A stretch of DNA of 64,000 nt from Sneathiella aquimaris (GCF_026409565.1 NZ_CP112881.1:3355501-3419500), one strand, 5' to 3'; counted from the stretch's first letter, positions 16,667-25,629 are shown. The notes: generated from the sequence alone by a model not told the origin. Program-made: numbers and translations.

Positions 16667-17893
16667 ATGTCCACCCTCACCTCCCTTCGGCCCGTTTTGC
16701 CTATTCTCATTGCGGCGTCGGTCATGCTGACAATCAGTTTTGGACTAAGGCAAAGCCTCGGATTGTTCATGCCTGCCATCACACAAGACATAGCCGTCAC
16801 AGTCACTGATTTTACCGCGGCGATCGCCCTGCAAAATCTTGTTTGGGGATTTTGTCAGCCTGTTGCTGGCATTGCAGCCGACAAATGGGGCTTTCGCCCT
16901 GTCATGGTCTTTGGTGCCCTTTCCTATGCGTCTGGCATGCTGATACTGGCAACCGCTGAGAGCGTATTTGGGGTCATCCTTGGTGCCGGCATTTGTGTCG
17001 GCGTTGGCATGGCCTGCGCCTCTTTTGCAATGACCCTATCCGTCACTTCCCGTTTGGTCCCCCTTTCCATTCGAAGCACGGCTTTGGGCGTTGTTTCTGC
17101 AGCAGGCTCGATCGGCGCGATGATTACCGCCCCATATGCCCAGTTTCTGGAGACCGCATTTGACTGGCGTTTCGCCCTCTTCGGGCTAACTGTCCTCGCC
17201 GCCCTGATTATTCCGGCGGCCTGGATCGCCGGTAAAGTTGACAAATCTGCGCCACTTGTCCTTTCCGCAAATAATTCGGACCGACTATCGGCGGGCGCTG
17301 CCGTCAAAACAGCTTTTCAGAATTCATCCTTTGTTGTTATGGCAATCGCCTATTTTGTGTGTGGAATGCAATTGGTTTTTTTAACCACCCACTTGCCGTC
17401 ATATCTGCAAATCTGTGGCATGGATCCCATGCTTGGTGCTTCTGCAATCGGGATCATTGGAGGGTTTAACATTGTTGGCAGCCTGTTTTTTGGCTGGGCT
17501 GGAGGAAAATGGTCCAAACAGGTGTTGCTGGGAATTATCTATTGCGCGCGTTCGCTTGTTCTTGCGTGGTATTTCATTCTTCCTCCTTCGCCAGAAAGTA
17601 CTATTCTATTTGCAGCCTTGATGGGTTTTCTATGGTTAGGCGTGTCTCCCCTCGTTGCCGGCTCCGTTATTGAAATGTTTGGATTACGCTGGCAAGCGAT
17701 GATCCAGGGCCTAGCCTTTTTCAGCCATCAGTTTGGGAGTTTTTTGGGCGCTTTTGGCGGCGGCTGGCTATTCTCCAGATTTGGATCCTATGACTTAGCC
17801 CTGACCATTGGTATTTCCATGGGCCTGAGTGCTGGCATCATTCAGATCCTCTTCGCCCTATACAAAACACCCGCAAAACCATTGCCCGTATAG
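16667..17893 (+). CDS. MFS transporter
   Basis: A 408-residue major facilitator with twelve predicted helices. It has the loop 2-3 pattern G-I-A-A-D-K-W-G-F-R-P-V in the N-half, as in the oxalate/formate-like and CynX-like branches, and a repeat of this loop (G-W-A-G-G-K-W-S-K-Q) in the C-half. AGGA lies upstream of the ATG. The substrate is not predictable; it may import an organic anion. It precedes the sulfite dehydrogenase genes by about 100 bases, which could hint at an anion export role, but this is only context. Confidence 0.85.
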   Translation: MSTLTSLRPVLPILIAASVMLTISFGLRQSLGLFMPAITQDIAVTVTDFTAAIALQNLVWGFCQPVAGIAADKWGFRPVMVFGALSYASGMLILATAESVFGVILGAGICVGVGMACASFAMTLSVTSRLVPLSIRSTALGVVSAAGSIGAMITAPYAQFLETAFDWRFALFGLTVLAALIIPAAWIAGKVDKSAPLVLSANNSDRLSAGAAVKTAFQNSSFVVMAIAYFVCGMQLVFLTTHLPSYLQICGMDPMLGASAIGIIGGFNIVGSLFFGWAGGKWSKQVLLGIIYCARSLVLAWYFILPPSPESTILFAALMGFLWLGVSPLVAGSVIEMFGLRWQAMIQGLAFFSHQFGSFLGAFGGGWLFSRFGSYDLALTIGISMGLSAGIIQILFALYKTPAKPLPV

Positions 17894-17999
17894 AGATGTA
17901 AAAAACCCTAAGAAAAAATGGAATAAAATACAGCCCTCATCCGTTAGTTAAAACAAGGTAGGTAATTAAACCTACTTCAATAAACGGATGGGGAGCGGA

Positions 18000-19310
18000 A
18001 TGAACGATCATACCAGCAAGAAAATTACCAAACAATCCATACTTGAAGCATATGAAGAAAATCCAGAAAAGGCCGACCTTGAGATCTTTGGCCGCCGCCC
18101 CCATAAAGACCGGCGCGGTTTTCTAAAAGGTGCAGGACTAGCAACCATGGGCGCAATGCTTGGCGCCTCCATTCCTTTTCACAGAAATTTCCCGTCCGGC
18201 CTGATCCCGGTTGCCATGGCCGATGACGCAAATGTGTTGGCAGGTAAAGAGGGGCTGACCCTCTTGAACGACCGTCCTGTAAATGCGGAAACACCCCCTC
18301 ACCTTTTGGATGATGCCATTACGCCTACAAAACGGCATTTTATCCGGAATAACGGCATCCCACCCGAAAGCATGGATCCAGACAGTTGGACCCTGACGAT
18401 TGATGGTCTTGTTGATAATCCAATGGAACTGTCCATTGCCGATCTTAAATCAAAGTTTGAAGTGGTCACAATGGCCCTCACAATCGAATGTGGCGGCAAT
18501 GGCCGGGCCTTCTTCAATCCACCCGCAAAAGGCAATCAATGGACTTACGGTGCGGTTGCATGTTCCAATTGGACAGGCGTGCGACTAAAAGATGTTCTTG
18601 AGGCTGCGGGTGTAAAAAGCAATGCAATTTACACGGCTCATGTTGGTGCAGACAGCCACCTGTCCGGTAAGGAAGGTAAGCTGCCAATCTCACGCGGAAT
18701 GCCAATTGAGAAAGCACTGACAGACAATATTCTCATCGCGTTTGAACAAAACGGAGAGGCCCTTCATCCGATGAACGGTGCCCCGCTTCGCCTTGTTGTG
18801 CCGGGATGGCCAGGATCATGTTCCCAAAAATGGCTAAAACGGATTTATCTGCGCGATATCGTCCATGATGGTCCAAAAATGACTGGAACAGCTTATCGTG
18901 TTCCAAACAGGCCTGTTTCCGCTGGTGAGAAAGTCGAAAAGAAAGACTTTGTTATTATTGAAAGAATGCCTGTCAAAGCGTTGGTAACCGCGCCTGCAAC
19001 AGGTGCAACACTAGAGGCTGGAAGTGTTGATGTTCGCGGCCATGCCTGGTCTGGGGACCGCGAAATATCCAAGGTCGAGGTATCGATTGATTTTGGCGCA
19101 ACCTGGCAGGCAACAGAGCTCGACAAACCTGTCAATTCAGGTGCCTGGCAAAATTGGCGGACCAAGGTCTCTCTCCCCCTAAAAGGATATTATGAAATTT
19201 GGGCTCGGGCCGTGGACGATGCTGGAGAAGGCCAACCGCAGGCGATCAGCTGGAACCCAAAAGGGTATCTGAACAACAGCGTTCATCGTGTTGCAGTTCG
19301 ATATTCCTGA
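18000..19310 (+). CDS. molybdenum sulfite dehydrogenase (SorA/SoxC-like), Tat-exported
   Basis: A 436-residue periplasmic sulfite oxidase-family enzyme that would oxidise sulfite to sulfate. A twin-arginine motif D-R-R-G-F-L-K at residues 37-43 is followed by a hydrophobic stretch, and the mature protein starts near A-M-A-D-D. The Mo-cofactor domain has the ligand Cys164 in T-I-E-C-G-G-N-G-R, and A-W-S-G-D-R-E-I-S-K-V-E-V-S marks the C-terminal dimerisation domain. I chose the ATG at 18000 after GGGGAGCGG. No haem domain is present. A cytochrome gene follows after a hairpin, the usual electron acceptor arrangement. The extra N-terminal 35 residues before the twin arginines are longer than usual. 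Confidence 0.9.
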   Translation: MNDHTSKKITKQSILEAYEENPEKADLEIFGRRPHKDRRGFLKGAGLATMGAMLGASIPFHRNFPSGLIPVAMADDANVLAGKEGLTLLNDRPVNAETPPHLLDDAITPTKRHFIRNNGIPPESMDPDSWTLTIDGLVDNPMELSIADLKSKFEVVTMALTIECGGNGRAFFNPPAKGNQWTYGAVACSNWTGVRLKDVLEAAGVKSNAIYTAHVGADSHLSGKEGKLPISRGMPIEKALTDNILIAFEQNGEALHPMNGAPLRLVVPGWPGSCSQKWLKRIYLRDIVHDGPKMTGTAYRVPNRPVSAGEKVEKKDFVIIERMPVKALVTAPATGATLEAGSVDVRGHAWSGDREISKVEVSIDFGATWQATELDKPVNSGAWQNWRTKVSLPLKGYYEIWARAVDDAGEGQPQAISWNPKGYLNNSVHRVAVRYS

Positions 19311-19319
19311 TCCTTATTC

Positions 19320-19343
19320 CTGAGCGGTGCCCGCACCGCTCAG
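19320..19343 (+). other. intercistronic hairpin between sulfite dehydrogenase and cytochrome genes
   Basis: CTGAGCGGTG (19320-19329) and CACCGCTCAG (19334-19343) make a perfect 10-bp stem with a CCCG loop. No T-tract follows, so it is more likely an mRNA-stabilising or attenuating hairpin that sets the enzyme-to-cytochrome ratio than a full terminator. Confidence 0.6.
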
Positions 19344-19367
19344 TCCTGACCCTTTCGGAGAGTAAGA

Positions 19368-20066
19368 ATGAAAGTAATGTTTACCGCCCTTTTCGGGGGC
19401 GTTTTGTTATGTACCTACCCGGTTGCTGCCGATGAGGCGCTGCTTGAAAAGATCGCCACCGCTGACACCCAAAAAGGCGAAAAAGTCTTTAAAAAATGCA
19501 AGGCCTGCCACACCGTCGAAAAAGGGGGGAAAGCCAAAACTGGACCCAATCTGTGGGGCATTCTCAATAAAGATGTCGCCAGCAGTGACGGCTATACCAA
19601 ATATAGTAAAGGCCTGAAAAATTACGGTGGGATCTGGAGCGCCGAGCGGTTGAACGCTTTTTTGAAGAAGCCCAAATCTGAAGTTAAAAAAACAAAGATG
19701 ACATTTGCGGGCCTGAAAAAAGAGAAAGACCGTCTCAACCTCATTGCATATTTAGGCACTCAATCTGACACACCTGTTGCCTCCACCACAGGCACCGACA
19801 GTACTGAGCAGGAACCAGCCTCTGCTGACGAATATGGACTTCTGGTAAACAAGCCCGGCGCCGAAGAAACGTTTAATTACTGTACAGCCTGTCACTCAGA
19901 AAGGATTGTCGCACAACAGGGATTGACGGAAGCCGGCTGGGAAGAGCTTTTGGACTGGATGGTCGACGAACAGGGAATGGATCCGATAGACGAACCTGAT
20001 CGGTCGATGATCATTAAATACTTAACGGAACACTATAATCTGGATAGACCTAACTTTCCGAGGTAG
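19368..20066 (+). CDS. two-haem c-type cytochrome, sulfite dehydrogenase partner
   Basis: A 232-residue secreted cytochrome. A signal peptide covers about residues 1-21 (ends P-V-A-A-D-E). The first domain is c550/c2-like: C44-K-A-C47-H48 with a likely axial Met111 in T-K-M-T-F. The second has C172-T-A-C175-H176 and W-E-E-L-L-D-W-M, resembling SorB-type subunits. A Thr/Ser-rich linker joins them. GGAGAG precedes the ATG. It probably takes electrons from the upstream molybdenum enzyme to the respiratory chain. The two-domain architecture is larger than the single-haem SorB of Starkeya. Confidence 0.88.
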   Translation: MKVMFTALFGGVLLCTYPVAADEALLEKIATADTQKGEKVFKKCKACHTVEKGGKAKTGPNLWGILNKDVASSDGYTKYSKGLKNYGGIWSAERLNAFLKKPKSEVKKTKMTFAGLKKEKDRLNLIAYLGTQSDTPVASTTGTDSTEQEPASADEYGLLVNKPGAEETFNYCTACHSERIVAQQGLTEAGWEELLDWMVDEQGMDPIDEPDRSMIIKYLTEHYNLDRPNFPR

Positions 20067-20074
20067 ATTTCAGT

Positions 20075-20851
20075 TCACGCGCAGGGACGGGCGTTTTTAT
20101 AGCTTTCAAGCATTGCCATTTGCAAGGCATCAAGTCGATCGACCGTCCCTTTAGTCTCCTCAAAGACATAGGCTGCAATTGCCCGGAACCTGCTTTCATC
20201 CATACCGTTCGCCAATACTGAAAACTCGTACCCCTTATACGACCAGGTACGCTTCAGCAAACCCGCTGACTTATAAAATTCCACAGCAGGCTCATTTTCG
20301 TCCAGCGCCATACCAATGACGGTGAGTTGGCAACCATTTTGCCCCCGGTAATGCATTGCAAACGCGTCACGGCCCGACAGTGGCTGAGTGACAACATCGA
20401 CAAGTGTCAGAGATGACAACGAAAGATCTGGAATTTGCAGCAGTCCAATACGCGTTGTTGAAACCGCAGATTTGCGAATATTCTCGTCAATGATATAGGT
20501 GTTCGACGACAGACCACGATGAAGGTCTAAAGCTGCTAGTGTTCTGTTCGGACTTAAATCCGTCCAAAACACAGCGCCGATACTGATAAAGCCTGCCAAT
20601 AATGTTGCGGCAAGCAAGGCACCGATCATCCTTTTTTTCGTCCTCGGGATTTCCTGCGTTTCAGCTTCCAGGCTTTCTTGCACTGATTTAAGACCACGCA
20701 AAGACGCCTTTAACGAGATCAGACGTTGATACTCTTTCTGAAGTTCCGCGTTTGAAGACAAACGCTGTTCGAATTGGGCAGCCTCTTCCTCTGGCAACTC
20801 ACCGTCCAGAAAGCTATTTAATTTTTCCCAATCAAGATCACTAACAGTCAT
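20075..20851 (-). CDS. anti-sigma factor, membrane-bound
   Basis: A 258-residue protein with the N-terminal anti-sigma pattern D-W-E-K-L-N-S-F-L-D-G-E-L-P-E-E-E-A and a zinc-free start (no His-x3-Cys-x2-Cys), a single membrane segment at about residues 72-93, and a periplasmic C-domain with two Cys. It starts 4 bases after the ECF sigma stop. It likely holds the sigma factor at the membrane and releases it on an envelope signal. The signal is unknown. Its end is 8 bases from the cytochrome gene stop. Confidence 0.82.
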   Translation of the reverse strand: MTVSDLDWEKLNSFLDGELPEEEAAQFEQRLSSNAELQKEYQRLISLKASLRGLKSVQESLEAETQEIPRTKKRMIGALLAATLLAGFISIGAVFWTDLSPNRTLAALDLHRGLSSNTYIIDENIRKSAVSTTRIGLLQIPDLSLSSLTLVDVVTQPLSGRDAFAMHYRGQNGCQLTVIGMALDENEPAVEFYKSAGLLKRTWSYKGYEFSVLANGMDESRFRAIAAYVFEETKGTVDRLDALQMAMLESYKNARPCA

Positions 20852-20855
20852 TTTT

Positions 20856-21359
20856 CTAAACTTTACTTCTAAAGGGCGTAACGTTGGATTGCTCGACTTT
20901 CGTCAACAACGCTCGACGTGCCCGACTAATGCGACTCATAATGGTTCCTTCAGGAACGCTTAAAACAATCGCTGCTTCAGAATATTTAAACTCAAGAACA
21001 TCAATAAGATACAATATTTCCCGTTCGACCGCGTTGAGTTGAGTCAACGCCTCCCGGACCAGAATTTCTTCAAGAACCACTGGATAAAAGCCCGCACCGT
21101 CGTTTAGCAATTTTTCCTGTTCCAGGGAGTAGTCACGTTGGATTTTTTCTCGCCTTAGCGAGTCTATATGCACATTTCGCACGATGCGGAACAACCAAGG
21201 GCGCAAGCCCTGTAAATCGTCGGGTATTTTCTTCGCTTGCAGGGCACGGGCAATCGCCTCCTGAACAAGATCCTCTGCAATATGGGATCCATTCACCAAT
21301 GCATTGGCATAGGCTTTCAGCTCTGGAAACAGCTTTTTAATTCGTTGCCGTGTCGACAT
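20856..21359 (-). CDS. ECF-type RNA polymerase sigma factor
   Basis: A 167-residue group 4 sigma factor. Region 2 shows A-E-D-L-V-Q-E-A-I-A-R-A-L and L-R-P-W-L-F-R-I-V-R-N; region 4 shows L-N-A-V-E-R-E-I-L-Y-L and V-P-E-G-T-I-M-S-R-I-S-R-A-R-R-A-L-L, the promoter -35 reader. I chose the ATG at 21359 because it gives the natural N-terminus S-T-R-Q-R-I-K-K-L; in-frame ATGs at 21407 and 21431 are possible. It is followed by its anti-sigma. Target genes are not visible, but the divergent dehalogenase and convergent sulfite genes are candidates. Confidence 0.87.
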   Translation of the reverse strand: MSTRQRIKKLFPELKAYANALVNGSHIAEDLVQEAIARALQAKKIPDDLQGLRPWLFRIVRNVHIDSLRREKIQRDYSLEQEKLLNDGAGFYPVVLEEILVREALTQLNAVEREILYLIDVLEFKYSEAAIVLSVPEGTIMSRISRARRALLTKVEQSNVTPFRSKV

Positions 21360-21608
21360 GCTAAGGAAGAAACCGCATTTCAGGAAAGCACCTTTATTTA
21401 AACCCATGAACACTCTGTCTCTTAATAGCATATTTGTTCAATTACGCTACTAACTGACGATTGTTTTTGTGCACTTTTTGTCCCTAACGCAATCAACCAC
21501 CTTATCCCCTGAAAATTTTTCAAAGGTCCGCCGTTGTGAACACGACCACTCCTGTGCAAAATGATAAGATCAGGCGCAACCCTTTATGCTTCAACGATCG
21601 GAAGAAGA

Positions 21609-22328
21609 ATGACAAAACCGACACAAGCTCTTTGCTTCGATGTTTTTGGGACAGTGACCGACTGGTATGGCTCAATTCTGAAAGAAGCGCAAAGCCTGCC
21701 TCAAACGCGACAGCTTAACATTCCCTGGGATGCCTTTATTCTGAAATGGCGCCGGGATGGCTATTTGGCCAGCCTGAAAAAAATTGTTGCGGGCGAAATG
21801 GACTTGATGGCCACCGCAGAAATCAACAAACGAAAGCTACTGGAACTCCTTCAGGAATACGACATACAGGGTCTTTCACCGGGGGAAATCGATCACTTCA
21901 ATCTCTCATGGAACCGGTTGGAGGCATGGGAGGATGTGGTTGCTGGCCTTCACCAGCTCAAGGAAGATTTTCTCATCATGCCTTTTTCAAACGGGGATTA
22001 TCGCTGCCTGTTGGACATTTCGAAACGAAACAATCTTCCATGGGATGGGATCATTTCAGCCGACTTCTTCAAAAAAATCAAACCCGACCCGACAATCTAT
22101 AAAGAGGCAATTGATCTTCTTCAAATGGCCCCGGAAAATGTAATGATGGTTGCCTGTCATGCGCATGATTTAAACGCTGCGAAAAAGGCCGGGATGAAAA
22201 CTGCTTATGTAAACAGACCGCTGGAATTTGGGGGCCATGACGCAGCGGATGCAGTCAAGGCAGCCTATGATATTGAAGCAACCGATTTCGTCGACCTTGC
22301 ACGGCAGCTAAAAGAGACTAAGCTTTAA
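21609..22328 (+). CDS. haloacid dehalogenase type II-like hydrolase
   Basis: A 239-residue HAD-superfamily protein. The nucleophile is Asp11 in F-D-V-F-G-T-V-T-D-W; motif III is K-I-K-P-D-P-T-I-Y and motif II is the S-N-G-D stretch. This matches L-2-haloacid dehalogenases (halide release from 2-haloalkanoates) but related members are phosphatases. The ATG at 21609 follows GGAAGAAG; a start 16 codons upstream is less likely. It shares a 44-base gap with the SDR gene and may be co-transcribed. Confidence 0.85.
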   Translation: MTKPTQALCFDVFGTVTDWYGSILKEAQSLPQTRQLNIPWDAFILKWRRDGYLASLKKIVAGEMDLMATAEINKRKLLELLQEYDIQGLSPGEIDHFNLSWNRLEAWEDVVAGLHQLKEDFLIMPFSNGDYRCLLDISKRNNLPWDGIISADFFKKIKPDPTIYKEAIDLLQMAPENVMMVACHAHDLNAAKKAGMKTAYVNRPLEFGGHDAADAVKAAYDIEATDFVDLARQLKETKL

Positions 22329-22372
22329 AACAAAAACCGCCATCATAAGAACTCATAAAAAAGGAAAAACAA

Positions 22373-23125
22373 ATGACGCGTTTAAATGGACAGATCGGTT
22401 GGGTTACAGGCGGGGGTTCCGGCATTGGCGCGGCAGGGGCAAAAAAATTGGCCCGCGAGGGAATGCATGTCATTTTGTCAGGACGGCGAACAGCACCACT
22501 CGAAAAATTAGCACAGTCAATTCGGGATGATGGTGGCTCCGCGGAAATTGCGCCCTTGGATGTGACCGATCAAAATAGCGTTGAGGAAGTCGCAAAAGAT
22601 ATCATCAAAAGGTTTGGCCGCCTGAATCTACTCGTCAACAGTGCCGGTCTGAATGTCAAAGAGCGAAGCTGGGAGCAGGTGAATGCAGAGGGTTGGAACC
22701 GTGTCGTCAATGCGGATTTAAATGGTGCATTTTATTGCTGCGCCGCCGTTTTACCGACAATGCGGCAACAAAAGGAAGGACTGATCATCAATGTTTCCTC
22801 TTGGGCGGGGGTCCACCCTTCCCGTCTGACAGGTCCGGCCTATACCGCAGCAAAACATGGCATGGTTGCAATGAATGAAAGCCTGAATATCGAAGAAGGT
22901 ATCAACGGCATTCGGGCCTGTGCGTTATGTCCGGGGGAAGTGGCAACAGAAATTCTGGACGCGCGGCCGATACCACCGTCCCAGGAAGACCGGGACCGAA
23001 TGCTGCAGGATGAAGATTTGGGTGACACAATCTTATTCGTGGCAACACTTCTTGCTCGAGCATGCGTCAACACGCTCATTATCAGTCCAACCTGGAACCG
23101 CTCTTACATTCACAAAGATCTTTGA
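22373..23125 (+). CDS. SDR family NAD(P)-dependent oxidoreductase
   Basis: A 250-residue short-chain dehydrogenase with nucleotide loop T-G-G-G-S-G-I-G at residues 12-19, N-S-A-G in place of N-x-A-G, and the catalytic Ser-Tyr-Lys set in N-V-S-S-W-A-G and P-A-Y-T-A-A-K-H-G. Cofactor preference is not clear. The Arg pair after beta-2 (S-G-R-R) suggests NADP. Substrate unknown; probably an alcohol or ketone. It follows the HAD gene in the same direction. Confidence 0.88.
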   Translation: MTRLNGQIGWVTGGGSGIGAAGAKKLAREGMHVILSGRRTAPLEKLAQSIRDDGGSAEIAPLDVTDQNSVEEVAKDIIKRFGRLNLLVNSAGLNVKERSWEQVNAEGWNRVVNADLNGAFYCCAAVLPTMRQQKEGLIINVSSWAGVHPSRLTGPAYTAAKHGMVAMNESLNIEEGINGIRACALCPGEVATEILDARPIPPSQEDRDRMLQDEDLGDTILFVATLLARACVNTLIISPTWNRSYIHKDL

Positions 23126-23176
23126 GTGAGCGGCACGCAGGGCGGAGCGGGTCCGCCTTGCAAGCCGACAGGTAAA

Positions 23177-23926
23177 TCAGAGTTTCAGATTGCGGTCGAA
23201 TAGAGCCAGCATTCGTTCCCAATGGCGCTCTGCCGCAGGCTTCACATAGGCTGCCCTTTCCGGAAAAGCAAAACCATGGCCTGTGCCGGGGTAGATTTCC
23301 ATGCGATAGTTTACACCAGACTTATCCATCTCTTCGGGGATGGATTTCAGCAGGCTTGGCGGCACATACTCGTCTTCTTCGGCAAAGGCCAGATAAAGTT
23401 CGCCCTTGATCAGATGAGCACTCAGATGCGGTGACTGCTTGTCTTCCGTTTGAATGCCCACACCATAATATGAGGCGATGGCCTTGAACCGATCTGGATA
23501 GGTTGCCCCAACCTGCACGACATATTTACCACTCATACAGTATCCCACACACCCAATCGCGTCGGACCTGGCGTTCGGATCACTGTCCAAAAAGGCAAGG
23601 ATCGCTCTCGTATCGTCGACAATTTTTTCCGTTGTTGCAGCGTTCATCAGCCCGAACATTTTCTCGCGCTCTTCATCCTTTATGCGGATCTGGCTTAATT
23701 CAAAGCCATATGCCCCTTCGCGTCCCCAGCGATAATAAAGGTTTGGCAAAATCACATAATATCCGGCTGTTCCAATGCGCCGAGCCATATCACGCAACTC
23801 TTCTCTGATACCGGGCGCATCCATATACAGTACAATCGCAGGGAACGGCCCGCCCTCTTCCGGATAGCAGATAAAGGCATCCAGTTGACCATCAGATGTT
23901 TCAATAATTATCTGGTTTTCTATCAC
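23177..23926 (-). CDS. dienelactone hydrolase family protein
   Basis: A 249-residue alpha/beta hydrolase. The nucleophile is Cys130 in V-G-Y-C-M-S-G, as in dienelactone hydrolase, with His in G-T-G-H-G-F-A-F near residue 217 and an Asp in E-E-D-E-Y-V. Dienelactone hydrolase acts on the ring-cleavage intermediates of chloroaromatics, but most family members hydrolyse other esters. It stands alone between divergent and convergent genes. Substrate unknown. Confidence 0.87.
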   Translation of the reverse strand: MIENQIIIETSDGQLDAFICYPEEGGPFPAIVLYMDAPGIREELRDMARRIGTAGYYVILPNLYYRWGREGAYGFELSQIRIKDEEREKMFGLMNAATTEKIVDDTRAILAFLDSDPNARSDAIGCVGYCMSGKYVVQVGATYPDRFKAIASYYGVGIQTEDKQSPHLSAHLIKGELYLAFAEEDEYVPPSLLKSIPEEMDKSGVNYRMEIYPGTGHGFAFPERAAYVKPAAERHWERMLALFDRNLKL

Positions 23927-24182
23927 TACGCTCTCTTCCTCGCACGCTGGTGGTCACGCCATGATGCGTTGCGCATTCTTCACATGACTTTGCAAAGATG
24001 CACCCTAGCACAACCCGTCTTTTCCATGTGCCCGGAAAACAAAACCATGTTCCAAAAAACGACAAAACTTGTGACAAATATCAGATAGAGCAAAGATGAT
24101 AGTTGTTTCTTCTCCGATTTTCGTCAAAATATCGCTCCATGTGGGGCGCCGCATCAAAGAAAATCAATGAATGGAGCCATAA

Positions 24183-25061
24183 ATGAGTAACGAAGCAGCC
24201 TATACACCCCCTAAAGTTTGGAAATGGGAAGGCGAAAGTGGCGGTCGTTTCGCTAATATTAACCGCCCGATTTCTGGCTCGACACATGAGAAGGATCTGC
24301 CGGTTGGCAAGCATCCCCTGCAACTTTACTCGCTGGCCACACCGAACGGTGTAAAGGTTACAGTTATGCTGGAAGAACTGTTAGCTGCGGGCCATGCCGG
24401 CGCTGAATACGATGCCTGGCTTGTAAACATCATGGAAGGCGATCAGTTTGGTAGCGGGTTCGTTGCAGCCAACCCAAACTCGAAAATTCCAGCCCTGATG
24501 GATCATAGTTCAGGGTCCCCTGTCCGCGTGTTTGAATCTGGTGCCATCCTTTTGCATCTGGCGGAAAAATTTAATGCCTTTTTACCCACGGACCCGGCCA
24601 AGCGCCCCGAGCTGCTCTCGTGGTTATTCTGGCAAATGGGAAGCGCCCCCTATCTTGGTGGTGGTTTCGGCCATTTTTACGCATATGCTCCTGAAAAAAT
24701 CGAATATTGCATTAATCGATTTGCGATGGAGGTAAAACGTCAGCTGGATGTGCTCGATAAACAGTTGGCCCAAAACCAGTTCATTTGCGGTGATGAATAC
24801 ACCATTGCCGATATTGCCATCTGGCCCTGGTACGGCGCACTGGTAAATAACGCGGTGTATGAAGCCGCTGAATTCCTGGACGCGGCAAGCTATAAGAATA
24901 TGAACCGGTGGGCAAAAGAAATTGGTGAGCGTCCTGCTGTTAAACGTGGACGGATGGTCAACAGGACTTCTGGCCCTCTCGAAAAACAGTTAAGAGAACG
25001 CCATGATGCCAGCGATTTTGAGAACCGCACTCAAGATAAACTGGAACCCGCTGAAGACTAA
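24183..25061 (+). CDS. yghU: YghU-type glutathione transferase (disulfide-bond reductase)
   Basis: A 292-residue Nu-class glutathione transferase. The long N-terminal extension (T-P-P-K-V-W-K-W, N-I-N-R-P-I-S-G-S-T-H-E) before the thioredoxin-like domain is diagnostic of YghU, as are the S-N-P-x-G-V-K-V-T-V-M-L-E-E-L helix and F-E-S-G-A-I-L-L-H-L-A. YghU binds two glutathione molecules and reduces disulfide-linked substrates. It ends at a strong bidirectional terminator. Confidence 0.92.
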   Translation: MSNEAAYTPPKVWKWEGESGGRFANINRPISGSTHEKDLPVGKHPLQLYSLATPNGVKVTVMLEELLAAGHAGAEYDAWLVNIMEGDQFGSGFVAANPNSKIPALMDHSSGSPVRVFESGAILLHLAEKFNAFLPTDPAKRPELLSWLFWQMGSAPYLGGGFGHFYAYAPEKIEYCINRFAMEVKRQLDVLDKQLAQNQFICGDEYTIADIAIWPWYGALVNNAVYEAAEFLDAASYKNMNRWAKEIGERPAVKRGRMVNRTSGPLEKQLRERHDASDFENRTQDKLEPAED

Positions 25062-25080
25062 CTGACTGGTGAGACACTAG

Positions 25081-25111
25081 AAAACCGGTGCTTTTTGGCA
25101 CCGGTTTTTTT
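25081..25111. terminator. intrinsic terminator between yghU and the deformylase-like gene
   Basis: AACCGGTGC (25083-25091) pairs with GCACCGGTT (25098-25106), a 9-bp stem with a 6-base loop, then a T-run to 25111. The minus strand also ends in TTTT, so it serves both convergent genes. Confidence 0.9.
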
Positions 25112-25116
25112 GAGGA

Positions 25117-25629
25117 TCAAGCACGCGATGATCGTCGTAATTTCTTATACCGCCGCAATAGACCATCTTTCTTCACACGCGACAAATGATCCAAAAATGT
25201 TCGCCCTTCCAGATAATCCATCTCATGTTGAATGACCGAGGCAAGAAACCCGTCGGCGTCCAGAACCTGCCGCCCCCCTTGTGGGTCAAGATATTCTACG
25301 GAGATTTTTGCAGGGCGTGTGACTTCCGCTGAAATCCCGGGAAAACTCAATGATGCTTCCTCAAATGTTTGCATAGCTGATGACCGTTTCAAAACCATCG
25401 GATTGATCATTGCGATTGGATCTGGTTTACCCTCTTTTTTCACATCCATGACAATGATCTGTTTCAAAACACCCACCATGTTCGCACCGAGACCCGCGCC
25501 CTGCTCGCGGTAGAGAGTGTCAAACATGGCGGTCACAAGGCGCCGAATATCCTCATCGACCTTTTCGACCTTGGCGGCCTTTTTCCTGAAGATCGGATCA
25601 GGCGCATAAACGAGGGGCAAAAGGGGCAT
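25117..25629 (-). CDS. peptide-deformylase-like protein with altered metal site
   Basis: A 170-residue protein of the deformylase fold. Canonical motif 1 (G-x-G-L-A-A-x-Q) reads G-A-G-L-G-A-N-M-V-G here (residues 44-53), losing the catalytic Gln. Motif 2 (E-G-C-L-S) reads E-A-S-L-S, so the metal ligand Cys is Ser93. Motif 3 (H-E-x-D-H) reads H135-E136-M-D-Y139, so the second His ligand is Tyr. Two of three metal ligands are gone, so ordinary deformylase activity is unlikely. AGGAAGACC precedes the ATG. A true def gene should lie elsewhere. It could be a regulator or bind peptides. It is not a recent pseudogene: the frame is intact. Confidence 0.85.
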   Translation of the reverse strand: MPLLPLVYAPDPIFRKKAAKVEKVDEDIRRLVTAMFDTLYREQGAGLGANMVGVLKQIIVMDVKKEGKPDPIAMINPMVLKRSSAMQTFEEASLSFPGISAEVTRPAKISVEYLDPQGGRQVLDADGFLASVIQHEMDYLEGRTFLDHLSRVKKDGLLRRYKKLRRSSRA

